From positions 3,534,001 through 3,598,000 of the forward strand of contig OY770021.1 of assembly GCA_963669315.1 (NCBI GenBank): a stretch of DNA of 64,000 nt, given 5' to 3'. Positions within the stretch are counted from its first letter, which is position 1; the number at the start of each line of letters is the position of its first letter. This DNA comes from SZUA-547 sp963669315 (GTDB taxonomy: Bacteria > Pseudomonadota > Alphaproteobacteria > Rhodobacterales > Rhodobacteraceae). The notes under the pieces were generated by a model. It was not told where the DNA came from and searched no databases. It saw only the letters and a list, made by a program, of their open reading frames with translations. Positions 9,601 through 16,673 of this stretch are shown here, piece after piece. Position numbers and translations under genes: made by a program.

Positions 9601-10170
9601 GCATTGACCTTTTTCGGTCCGACGCTTGCCGATGGTCAGCAACCGGCAAAGCCGCCCCCATGCGGGCCGGTCGGTGGGAAGAGCGGTGATTTCCAGCCCA
9701 TCGGTCGGGGCCAGTCGCGCGGCGGGAATAAGCCGGGGCAGGGGGCCTTGAACGGGCGGCGGGGGGGCTGGCGGGTCCGGCCTGGTCGGTCCATCCTTGT
9801 TCAAGGCGCTTTGAGGGGGCGACTCGGCGGCCTTATACGCCCACCGGGCGGGACTGTCGTCATGGGGATCGCGGCGAGAGCTCTTGTTGCGCGGTTGAAC
9901 TTGCAACGCTTCCGCGCGCGCGACCACATCCTCATATCCCAGATTGGAGGTTTCGCGCATTGCCAGCACCGGCGCTTCGCCTTCCTCCTGCGCGCGGCCC
10001 ATCTCTTTGAGGGCGGAGAAAGCGCGCACCACTCCCGCGACGGAATTCCGGTCGGCGATGGCGATCGCCTCCAACCTCAGTTCAGCGGCGCGGGCGGCCA
10101 GTTCTTCCGGGTGCGAGGCGCCGGTAAGGAAGGTGAAGTTGGAGGTGGCGGAAAGCTCGGCGAAGGGCAT
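6643..10170 (-). CDS. dnaE2: Error-prone DNA polymerase III alpha subunit DnaE2
   Basis: A 1175-residue C-family polymerase used for lesion bypass after DNA damage together with ImuB. The N-terminal PHP domain begins at residue 1 (FAELSATSNFTFLTGASHPEEL). The palm carries the acidic PDIDVDFEHERR motif, and the later YGFPESHAASFALLVYAS and OB-fold (VTVAGLVIVRQRPGSAKG) segments are typical of DnaE2. The protein is longer than usual: about residues 58-146 form a polar, proline-rich insert (PPAPPPP) between two PHP strands. It is the last gene of the imuB-GNAT-dnaE2 operon, 23 bases after the acetyltransferase gene, and expression is expected to follow the LexA box at 12370. Confidence 0.93.
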   Translation of the reverse strand: MPFAELSATSNFTFLTGASHPEELAARAAELRLEAIAIADRNSVAGVVRAFSALKEMGRAQEEGEAPVLAMRETSNLGYEDVVARAEALQVQPRNKSSRRDPHDDSPARWAYKAAESPPQSALNKDGPTRPDPPAPPPPVQGPLPRLIPAARLAPTDGLEITALPTDRPAWGRLCRLLTIGKRRTEKGQCLIHKADIADWAEGMILLIHPPDPLTATAPEKRQARDEIAEWVRRFPEHVFLAAAPRYDGRDQERLTRLTTLAEATGARLTATAEPLMHIGRRKALADVLTCIRQGVTIDRIGKGALVNSERRLRPESEMRRLFSDCEDAVDRAAEVARRCRFRLDELKYEYPDEVAAGEDPQARLERLTREGLTERYPDGVPPKVEKLARHELALIGKLDYARYFLTVRDVVAFAEDRGILCQGRGSAANSVVCYALRVTAIGPEIASMVFERFVSEARDEPPDIDVDFEHERREEVIQHIYERYGRHRAGLCATVIHYRARRAIREVGKAMGLSADAVSALASQIWGWSSESVRADRIREVGLDPDDPRLALTLTLVDEIIGFPRHLSQHVGGFIINRGRLDELCPIENAAMEDRTVIEWDKDDIDALGILKVDVLSLGMLTCIRKAFDLIEHHHGARYSLATLPPEDPAVYDMLCDADSVGVFQVESRAQMNFLPRMRPRKFYDLVIEVAIVRPGPIQGDMVHPYLRRRRGEEQVTFPSDELGEVLGKTLGVPLFQEQAMQIAIVGAGFSPLEADRLRRALATFRKSGTIHTFRERFVGGMLAKGYEQDFAERCFSQIEGFGEYGFPESHAASFALLVYASAWIKKHHPGIFACALLNAQPMGFYAPAQIVRDARQHGVEVRPVCVNASFWDNVMEPDGMGGLALRLGFRQIKGMKEEEARWISAARGNGYREVEDVWRKAGASPRALTLLAEADAFHDLGLSRRDALWRAKAVNGDQPPPLFADLLEGEGIQEPAITLPPMTEGEEVVEDYVSMRLTLRAHPVALLRKRLTAADQPGPFPRPPSALPCARLSEPPNGARVTVAGLVIVRQRPGSAKGVIFVTLEDETGIANIVIWAKIYERFRRQVIAARLMRVTGRIQREGQVIHVVADLVEDISPLLDELTHSDRKLNGAEAHADEVYRPVPEGREPGGHRARARHPREQAKALFPERPE

Positions 10171-10193
10171 GGCTCACGCCCCCCGCCGCCGAG

Positions 10194-10652
10194 TCACAGC
10201 GCCATCTTCATTCCCACATGGCTCGCTGTGAAACCCAGCCGCTCGTAGAAGCGGTGTGCGTCCTCGCGTCGAGCATTGGCGGTCAGTTGGGCGAGCCCGC
10301 AGCCCTCTGCGCGCGCGATATCCAGCGCCGCGCGGAACATCCTTTCGCCGATTCCCTGGCCGCGAAAGGCGCGGCTGACGCGCACCCCTTCGATCTGTGC
10401 GCGGGTCATGCCGCGAAGGGACAGGCCGGGCAGGAGCATCAGTTGCAGGAAGCCCGCGATTTCCCCGTCCTGCTCGGCGATCAGCAGGCGGTTGCCGCCC
10501 TGCGCGCGCATCTTGCGGAAAGCGGCGACATAGAACGCGTCCGGGGCTTCCCCCGGCGCGGGAACGCTCTCCCGCTCGCGCCCCAGCATGTCGTCGGCCA
10601 GCATGCCCATGATCGCGGGCAGGTCCGCCTCGGTCGCGTCGCGCAGTTCCAT
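10194..10652 (-). CDS. GNAT-family N-acetyltransferase
   Basis: A 152-residue single-domain acetyltransferase of the GNAT fold. The acetyl-CoA pyrophosphate-binding motif is RAFRGQGIGERM (about residues 94-105), and the C-terminal NARREDAHRFYERLGF is the usual closing motif. The substrate cannot be told from the sequence. It is placed tightly between imuB (12 bases upstream) and dnaE2 (23 bases downstream) on the same strand, so it should be co-transcribed and SOS-induced. A GNAT gene is not a standard member of the mutasome operon, which normally holds imuA, imuB and dnaE2. It may be a passenger, or it may modify a protein or small molecule during DNA damage. Confidence 0.85.
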   Translation of the reverse strand: MELRDATEADLPAIMGMLADDMLGRERESVPAPGEAPDAFYVAAFRKMRAQGGNRLLIAEQDGEIAGFLQLMLLPGLSLRGMTRAQIEGVRVSRAFRGQGIGERMFRAALDIARAEGCGLAQLTANARREDAHRFYERLGFTASHVGMKMAL

Positions 10653-10664
10653 ACCTTCGCCTCC

Positions 10665-12347
10665 TCATGCGAATTCCCCATGTGCGAACCAGTATGGCGC
10701 CCGTGGCGCGCGAAGGGCGCGGAAAATCCAGATGCGCGCGCCGGCCTCCGTTTCCACCCGCCAGTAGTCGCGGGGTCCGGAGCGCCACTCAGGGTCGTCC
10801 AGCCACCATTCCGGGGCGATGCGTTCAGGGCCGAAGGCGGCGGCGACGCGGCGCTCCATCCCGCGCCAGCGAAAGGCCTTTGGGAACGTTGAGCGGGGTG
10901 GGTTAGCGGGTTTCGGCACATCCAAAGGTTCTGGCCGAAAGATAGAGAGCGGGCGCGGGCCGGGCGGGGCGGGCCATTCCTCGGCCGGGCTGGAATAGGC
11001 CGCCGCGGCGATCGAGAACGCCTTTTCCGGGATATGGCTGTCGGCGGGCAAGGGGCGGGTCATCCGCTCGAAACCGATGCGGTTGCCGATCCGGCCCAAA
11101 AGCTCGGAGAAGGCCTCGCTCTCGCCCCGTCCGGCGAGGCGGGCGCGGCCTTCGGCCCCGGCCTCCATATGACCACTATGCTGAACCGGGGCCAGCGGTT
11201 CGGCGTCCACTACGATCAGGCGCACCGCGTCGACGCCAAAACCGGAATCCAACTCCCCAATCTTGCGGTCGAAGAGGGGGGCGATGCGCATCGCGTCGCG
11301 TGAGGGGCGGGCGAGGCCGATCTCAACGCTCTGATCCGCGCCGTCGACGCGGCTGATGCTCAGGCGCAAGCGGCGGGCGCCCATGCGCCGGTCCTCCAGC
11401 CGTTTGCAGAGCCGCCGCAGCAACCGGTCAAGCGCGGCGGCGATATCTTTCGTCTGGCCGACCGGCTCGGGCAGCGACAGCCGGGCGGAAAGCGGCGCCT
11501 GCGCGCTGAGGGGGGAGACCGGCTCAGGCTCCGAGCCCAGCGCCTGATCCAACCGCCGGACGGTGAAGGCGCCGAACCGCCGGGCCAACGCGGCGCGGGG
11601 CAGCAGCGCCAGATCGCCTATGGCGCGCAGGCCAAGGCGAGAGAGGCCGGTCGCCGCCTCTGGTGTGATGCGAAGCGCGGCGGCGGGCATGGAAGAGATC
11701 GCGGCGCGCGTTCCCCCCGGCGGGGCGATGCGGGAGGCGGAGGCGTTTTGCCGCTCCGCCTGCGCGGCGACCTGTTTCGCCCAGTTCTTGCGCCGTGGCG
11801 CGCGCACCCGCGTGGCGTGGGCGTCCTGCGCGATGTCGTCCCCATCCCGCGCCGGGGCGGCCGCCAATCCGCCGAACCGAGCCAGCGCCCATGCCGCGCC
11901 GCGCGTATCGGCCAGCGCGGCCCGCCCCGTCAGCCCCATATGGTCAAGCTGCGCCTCCATCTCGACCAGCATCGCTTCCTCTCCACCGAAAAGATGCGCG
12001 CAGCCGGTCACGTCCAGCGCCAGCGCGCCGGTTCCCGGCGGGGCCTGATCCAGCGCCACCCAGGGGCTGAAGCGCGTCGCCCAACGGGCGAGGGCGGCCA
12101 GAAAGTCGGTCTCGCGCTGCGGCTCAGCCGTGCGGGTGATGAGGTTGGGCTGAACGGCCCGCGCGTCGGTCAGCGCCATGCCGCGCGCCAGCCCCGCATC
12201 CTCCGCCGCCCGGTTCAGGGAAATCAGCGCAAGCGCGCCTTTCTCCTCCGCCGCGACGGCGAAGGGGGCGTCGATCCCACCGGCCCGGCGCGCCATTCGC
12301 TCGGCGGCCAGCCGCGGGAGCCAGAGAGAGGCGATGCGCCGGGGCAT
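10665..12347 (-). CDS. imuB: ImuB, Y-family polymerase-like mutasome protein
   Basis: A 560-residue member of the ImuB group of Y-family polymerases. In characterised systems ImuB is catalytically inactive and links DnaE2 to the beta clamp. The sequence opens with RRIASLWLPRLAAERM, a signature of ImuB, and has the little-finger region SAQAPLSARLSLPEPV followed by helices around LDRLLRRLCKRLEDRR. The tail (RVETEAGARIWIFRAL) is the conserved ImuB end. The gene begins the operon. The usual partner imuA (a RecA-like protein) is absent upstream: only 99 bases separate imuB from trpE(G). An LexA-type box lies 22 bases before the start codon. Confidence 0.92.
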   Translation of the reverse strand: MPRRIASLWLPRLAAERMARRAGGIDAPFAVAAEEKGALALISLNRAAEDAGLARGMALTDARAVQPNLITRTAEPQRETDFLAALARWATRFSPWVALDQAPPGTGALALDVTGCAHLFGGEEAMLVEMEAQLDHMGLTGRAALADTRGAAWALARFGGLAAAPARDGDDIAQDAHATRVRAPRRKNWAKQVAAQAERQNASASRIAPPGGTRAAISSMPAAALRITPEAATGLSRLGLRAIGDLALLPRAALARRFGAFTVRRLDQALGSEPEPVSPLSAQAPLSARLSLPEPVGQTKDIAAALDRLLRRLCKRLEDRRMGARRLRLSISRVDGADQSVEIGLARPSRDAMRIAPLFDRKIGELDSGFGVDAVRLIVVDAEPLAPVQHSGHMEAGAEGRARLAGRGESEAFSELLGRIGNRIGFERMTRPLPADSHIPEKAFSIAAAAYSSPAEEWPAPPGPRPLSIFRPEPLDVPKPANPPRSTFPKAFRWRGMERRVAAAFGPERIAPEWWLDDPEWRSGPRDYWRVETEAGARIWIFRALRAPRAPYWFAHGEFA

Positions 12348-12369
12348 GGCTTTTTCGGCTCACGTAAAT

Positions 12370-12384
12370 GTTCCTGTAATGTTC
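12370..12384 (-). promoter_or_regulatory. Alphaproteobacterial LexA (SOS) box
   Basis: The plus strand reads GTTCCTGTAATGTTC, exactly the GTTC-N7-GTTC direct repeat recognised by LexA in Alphaproteobacteria. It ends 22 bases before the imuB start, in the only gap between imuB and trpE(G). It therefore probably overlaps the imuB promoter and places imuB, the GNAT gene and dnaE2 under SOS control. Confidence 0.85.
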
Positions 12385-12446
12385 TTATTGTAGCGGCGGC
12401 GCGAGAAGAGTCGAGTCTTCCCGCAAGCGCCTTTCAGATCAGCCGG

Positions 12447-14624
12447 TTAGGGCAGGTTCCGTTTCGGCAGACTCGCCATCACGTTCTCGATGATCCGCAT
12501 GCCCGCATCGCGGCCCAGCGACATGATCGATTCCGGGTGGAACTGCACCGCCGCGACCGGTGCCTCGCGATGCTCAATCGCCATGACGATCCCGTCATCG
12601 GTCACCGCCGTCGCCTTAAGCTCGGGCGGCAGCGCGCCCAGCGTGGCGTGCAACGAGTGATAGCGGCCGATAGTGATTTCCTCGGGCAGGCCGTTGAACA
12701 GGCGACCCGGCTCGGTCACCTGAATGCGCGACGGCTTGCCATGCATCGGGATGTCGAGCTGGCCCAGCTCGCCGCCATAGGCCTCGGCGATCGCCTGTTG
12801 GCCAAGGCAGACGCCGAACATCGGGAGATCGCGCGCGCGCGCGGCTTTGATGGTCGCCTCTGTCCCAAAGTCCTGCGGAGAGCCGGGGCCGGGTGAGAGG
12901 ACCACGAGGTCCGGCTTGATCTCGTCGAATGCCGCATCGGGGACAGGCGTTCGGATGGTGACAACCTCGGCACCCGTCTGACGCAAATAATTGGCCAGCG
13001 TGTGCACGAAGCTGTCCTCATGGTCGACCAGCAGCACCTTGACGCCGACGCCTGCTTTCTCCGTTTCTCGCGCCGTGTCCGCGCCGATGGCGTTCGCGCC
13101 GCCCCGGATCGCAGCGCGCATGGCGGAGGCTTTCAGCTCCGTCTCCGCCTCTTCATCCTCTGGGTCGGAATCAAACAGCAGAGTCGCCCCGGCGCGCACC
13201 TCGGCGACGCCATTCTTGATGCGGATGGTTCGCAGCGTCAGCCCGGTGTTCATATCGCCGTTCATGTGGACCATGCCGATGGCGCCGCCATACCAGCAGC
13301 GGGGCGATTTCTCATGGCTCTCGATGAACCGCATGGCCCAGAGCTTGGGCGCGCCGGTGACCGTGACCGCCCAGGCGTGCGAGAGGAAGGCGTCGAACCC
13401 ATCCATGCCATCGCGCAGCCGCCCCTCGATATGATCGACGGTGTGAATGAGGCGCGAATACATCTCAATCTGCCGACGCCCGATCACACGGACGGAGCCC
13501 GGTTCGCATACCCGGCTCTTGTCGTTGCGATCTACATCCGAGCACATCGTCAGCTCGCTCTCATCCTTCTTGGAGTTGAGCAGCTTTAGGATCTGCTCGG
13601 AATCCTCGATGGCGTCTTCGCCGCGCTTGATGGTGCCGGAGATCGGACAGGTCTCCACCCGGCGGCCCTGAACGCGCACGAACATCTCGGGGCTGGCCCC
13701 GACCAGATACTCGTCCTCTCCCAGGTTGATGAAAAATGAGTAGGGGGAGGGGTTGATGGCGCGGAGGCGGCGGAACACTGCAGCGGGGCTATCGGGAACC
13801 CGTTCGTAGAAGGTCTGGCCGGGCACAACCTCGAACAAGTCGCCGCGCTTGAAGCTTTCTTTCGCGTGGCGGACCAGATCGGCGTACTCGCCAGGTTTGT
13901 GGTCGCCCCGTCCGGGCGTGGCTTCAGCGGGCGTGAAGGGCTGCTCTTCGCCGCCGCCCGCCTTGCCAGCCGTGGTTTCGCCGGCCTTGGCGAAGGTGTA
14001 CCGGTCGCGGAACGCCACTACCGAGTAGTGGTCGACCATCACCACCTCATCCGGCAGGAACAGCACCATGTCGCGCTGGTCCTCGGGCCGCTCCAGTTGC
14101 AGGTCGACGGGGTCGAACTGGAAGGCGAGGTCGTATCCAAATGCGCCATAGAGGCCGAGGTCGGCGTCCTCCTCGGTGTGGAACAAAGCGGTGATGGCTC
14201 GGAGGACGGAGAAGACGGTGGGCGCGCGGGAGCGTTCCTCCTCCGCATAAATGCGGTCCGGCTCGCGGACGGTCAGGCTGATCTCGCCCGGCGCGTCGCT
14301 TCGTTCCGCGATGTCCGTGCAGGCGTCCAGCGCTTCGCCGATCATCGTCAGCAAGGGGCCGCCGCGCTCGTTCAGCGCGCGGATGCGCATGTTCCGCCCA
14401 CGGCTCTCGATGGCGACCGGCGGGTCGATGACCGCGGCGTCCCAGCGGGTGTAGCGGCCGGGATATTCGTAGTTGGAGGAAAAAACCGCGCCGCGCCGCG
14501 AGTCCAGCCCGTCGATGAAGGTTTCGATTGCGCCGTCATAGGCGATCTGCTCGCGTCGGCGCGTCACGGTCACGCCGCCATCGGTCACAAAGCTGATCTC
14601 TTCGTTCGCCTGAGCCGCATTCAT
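12447..14624 (-). CDS. trpE(G): Anthranilate synthase, fused TrpE-TrpG
   Basis: A 725-residue fusion that makes anthranilate from chorismate and glutamine, the first step of tryptophan synthesis. Residues 1 to about 520 are the chorismate-binding TrpE part (HAWAVTVTGAPKLWAMRFIE and the later GGAIGMV region). From about residue 530 (VKVLLVDHEDSFVHTL) comes the TrpG glutamine amidotransferase with Cys606 (GVCLGQQ), His696 and Glu698 (FHPES). The start has AGGAG nine bases upstream. The fused form is known from Rhizobiales and Azospirillum. Upstream is a full attenuator, so transcription responds to charged tRNA-Trp. Confidence 0.95.
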   Translation of the reverse strand: MNAAQANEEISFVTDGGVTVTRRREQIAYDGAIETFIDGLDSRRGAVFSSNYEYPGRYTRWDAAVIDPPVAIESRGRNMRIRALNERGGPLLTMIGEALDACTDIAERSDAPGEISLTVREPDRIYAEEERSRAPTVFSVLRAITALFHTEEDADLGLYGAFGYDLAFQFDPVDLQLERPEDQRDMVLFLPDEVVMVDHYSVVAFRDRYTFAKAGETTAGKAGGGEEQPFTPAEATPGRGDHKPGEYADLVRHAKESFKRGDLFEVVPGQTFYERVPDSPAAVFRRLRAINPSPYSFFINLGEDEYLVGASPEMFVRVQGRRVETCPISGTIKRGEDAIEDSEQILKLLNSKKDESELTMCSDVDRNDKSRVCEPGSVRVIGRRQIEMYSRLIHTVDHIEGRLRDGMDGFDAFLSHAWAVTVTGAPKLWAMRFIESHEKSPRCWYGGAIGMVHMNGDMNTGLTLRTIRIKNGVAEVRAGATLLFDSDPEDEEAETELKASAMRAAIRGGANAIGADTARETEKAGVGVKVLLVDHEDSFVHTLANYLRQTGAEVVTIRTPVPDAAFDEIKPDLVVLSPGPGSPQDFGTEATIKAARARDLPMFGVCLGQQAIAEAYGGELGQLDIPMHGKPSRIQVTEPGRLFNGLPEEITIGRYHSLHATLGALPPELKATAVTDDGIVMAIEHREAPVAAVQFHPESIMSLGRDAGMRIIENVMASLPKRNLP

Positions 14625-14672
14625 GGCTCTGTTCTCCTATCCGGCCGCCTTGGGGCGGGGCGTGAGAATACT

Positions 14673-14702
14673 AAAAAGCCGCCCGGGGACCCCAAGGCGG
14701 CT
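14673..14702 (-). terminator. trp attenuator terminator
   Basis: On the minus strand AGCCGCC (14702-14696) and GGCGGCT (14683-14677), with an extended inner stem of TTGGGG against CCCCGG, form a strong hairpin followed by TTTTT. It lies between the leader peptide and trpE(G). GGGCGGC at 14744-14738, just after the leader stop codon, is complementary to its 5' arm and can act as the antiterminator. Confidence 0.88.
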
Positions 14703-14745
14703 GTCTCAATCCAATTTCGCGCGCGAAAAAGCCGAGGGCCGCCCG

Positions 14746-14787
14746 TCAGGACGTCCACCACCACAGCATATTCCGCGAGTTCTTCAT
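14746..14787 (-). CDS. trpL: trp leader peptide
   Basis: A 13-residue reading frame, MKNSRNMLWWWTS, with three consecutive Trp codons, ending 43 bases before the attenuator hairpin. This is the classic design in which a ribosome stalling at Trp codons prevents the terminator from forming. The composition is very like rhizobial TrpL peptides, which also carry a run of Trp. In Sinorhizobium the released leader RNA and peptide have separate functions in trans; whether that holds here is unknown. Confidence 0.9.
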   Translation of the reverse strand: MKNSRNMLWWWTS

Positions 14788-14867
14788 GGTTCTGTAGTTA
14801 AACCGCCGAGGCAGCGCCGGCAACCGTCAATTCGGCACCGGATCGATGCCGACGATAGCAGCAAGCA

Positions 14868-16004
14868 TCAGGGATTGTCGCCTTCCTGATTAAAGGTCTT
14901 TCGAAGAAACCGGTCGAAATACTGGCGAGCGACCGGCAGTTCCTTCGCGATGCGGGAAAAGTCCTCGGACTGCACGATCAGAACGCGAGAATCTTCGATC
15001 GCCTTTACGGTTCCAGTGCGAAGCGCATTCCCCAAAAGGACGCGGGAGCCAAAATGTTCGCCGGGGCCCAGCGAGATGATTCTTTCCTCGCCTCCATCAG
15101 TATTGGGCACGCGCATTTCGAACCGGCCCTCGGTCACGACGAAGAACCCGTGCGCCAGGTTTCCGACCTCGAATACGCGGTCCCCAGCCGAGTAATACGC
15201 ATATTGGGCGGACCCGGTATTGGGCAGATTGGTCTGGACAGTGTTTCGCCCGACTATACCGTCGAGCAGCCAGTTCATCGCAACCCGAACCTTCAGCGCA
15301 AAACCGGGCAAAAAAGACAGATAGTAGGCGCGCCAGATCAGCCACCCCAGATACCCGGTCACGCGAACGCCAAAAATCTCACCGATCCCACGTCGAGCGC
15401 CCAGCGAAGCGAGCGCGCCCTTGGATTTATAGGCGAACGGCTCCGGCGTTCCGCCAGCGAGGCTTGTCTGGAGGTTTTTGGCCAGCGTGCGCGCTTCACG
15501 CACTGCAAACTGCGCCGTAGGTGGTGCATAGTGCCGACGTTCGGTCGGTTCATCAACCAGTGGGATCAGCGCGGCGTCGCCCAAAGCCCAGATATCCTCG
15601 CGCCCCACGACGCGCATTGTCCGGTCGACCTTAAGCCGCCCATGCTCTTTCGGAAGGTCGATCTTTTTCACTAGGGCGGACGGCGCGTTGCCAATGGTCG
15701 CGACAATGGTGCGCGTTTCAATTTTCTCGCCGCTAGTCGTGGTGATCTGAGTGCCTGTCGCCGATTTGACCCCGGTCTTGAGCAAGACCTTCACGCCCTT
15801 TCGTTCAAGGCGGGTCTGCGCATACGTGGCGAGCGATTCAGGCAATTCCGCCAAAATCCGGTCCATGAACTCGATGACCAGAATGTTGACCTCGGAAGGA
15901 ACGATATTTGGATAAAATTTCAGCGAGCGAGAGATCAGTTCCTGCATCTCACCGACAGTCTCAACCCCTGAGAAGCCGCCGCCGATCACCGTGAACGTCA
16001 GCAA
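14868..16004 (-). pseudogene. NADH dehydrogenase type II, C-terminal part with cyclic-nucleotide-binding domain
   Basis: This second fragment of a split gene holds the NADH-binding Rossmann motif (FTVIGGGFSGVETVGEM), the rest of the flavoenzyme, and the amphipathic membrane-attachment helices around GWLIWRAYYLSFLPG typical of NDH-2. Its last 120 or so residues are a cNMP-binding domain (AHGFFVVTEGRFEMRV, SLGPGEHFGSRVLLG), an addition not found in standard NDH-2. NDH-2 transfers electrons from NADH to quinone without proton pumping. The frame joins the upstream fragment if one A is added to the run at 16012-16016. No start signal of its own is evident. Confidence 0.8.
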
Positions 16005-16495
16005 CTGGCGCTTTTTACGTCAGGTAATCCGGTGATGTCGGCGTGTTCCAGCTTGTCGATGACATGATTGCGCAACTTCATCGCGTCGCCGAGGTTCTTC
16101 ATTGTCATCGCATGTTCCGAGAGGCCCGGCATGCGCGACAGATCAACTTCTTGGCCCGGTGCGAGAACTAGATGGTCGTAGGGAAGTTCCGTGATGCGGC
16201 GCTGCTGACCCAGAAAGACGTTAACGATCTTGCGGTCGAAATCGATATCGAAGATTCGCGCCTGCCGGACGCGCACGCCTGGCAAAAGCTGACGAAGCGG
16301 CGCCACCGCGTCGCGGATTGAGATGCTGCCGGCGGCGATTTCGGGCAACAAGGGTTGGAAGACGAAGTAGTTGTTTTCGTTGATTAATTCTATCTGCGCA
16401 TTGCCGCCGATCCGTTTCGACATCTCTTTCGCCGCGAACATGCCGGCAAAGCCGCCGCCTAGCACCAAAACCCGTGGCTTTTCGCTGTTTTGCAC
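15998..16495 (-). pseudogene. ndh: NADH dehydrogenase type II, N-terminal part (frameshifted)
   Basis: Residues 1-160 are the FAD-binding first half of NDH-2: RVLVLGGGFAGMFAAKEM near the start, then NNYFVFQPLLPEIAAGSI and the YDHLVLAPG strand. The frame then runs into VKSASC and stops, where the family expects a continuation into the NADH-binding domain. The minus strand has five A residues at 16016-16012; six would give VKKRQLLTF and restore a continuous protein of about 540 residues. A real frameshift and a sequencing error in the homopolymer are both possible. The gene lies downstream of lpd and may share its transcript or have its own promoter in the 178-base gap. Confidence 0.82.
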
Positions 16496-16629
16496 GGTCG
16501 TTTTCCCCCTCGCGCGCCAATTTTACGTGTGGCTTATCTTGATTAGGCGCTGGGACGCCAGCATTTACCACTACGTACGGTCTCTCGAATATGGCGACCC
16601 TGACCATATTTGGCTCTAAAACGAAACGA

Positions 16630-16647
16630 CGCGGCCCAAGGGCCGCG
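16630..16647 (-). terminator. Hairpin after lpd
   Basis: CGCGGCCC and GGGCCGCG are perfectly complementary at 16630-16647. On the minus strand the hairpin is followed by TCGTTTCGTTTT, a T-rich tail. It sits 27 bases after the lpd stop and probably ends the aceE-aceF-lpd transcript. Confidence 0.7.
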
Positions 16648-16673
16648 CCGGTAACCGTCCGCTTTTTAGATTT

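Noticed and set aside
8998..10248. 416-residue open frame antisense to dnaE2, and similar long frames opposite imuB, trpE(G), lpd, aceF and cobT
   Set aside because: They arise from the GC-rich codon pattern of the real genes, have no family signatures and no ribosome-binding sites.
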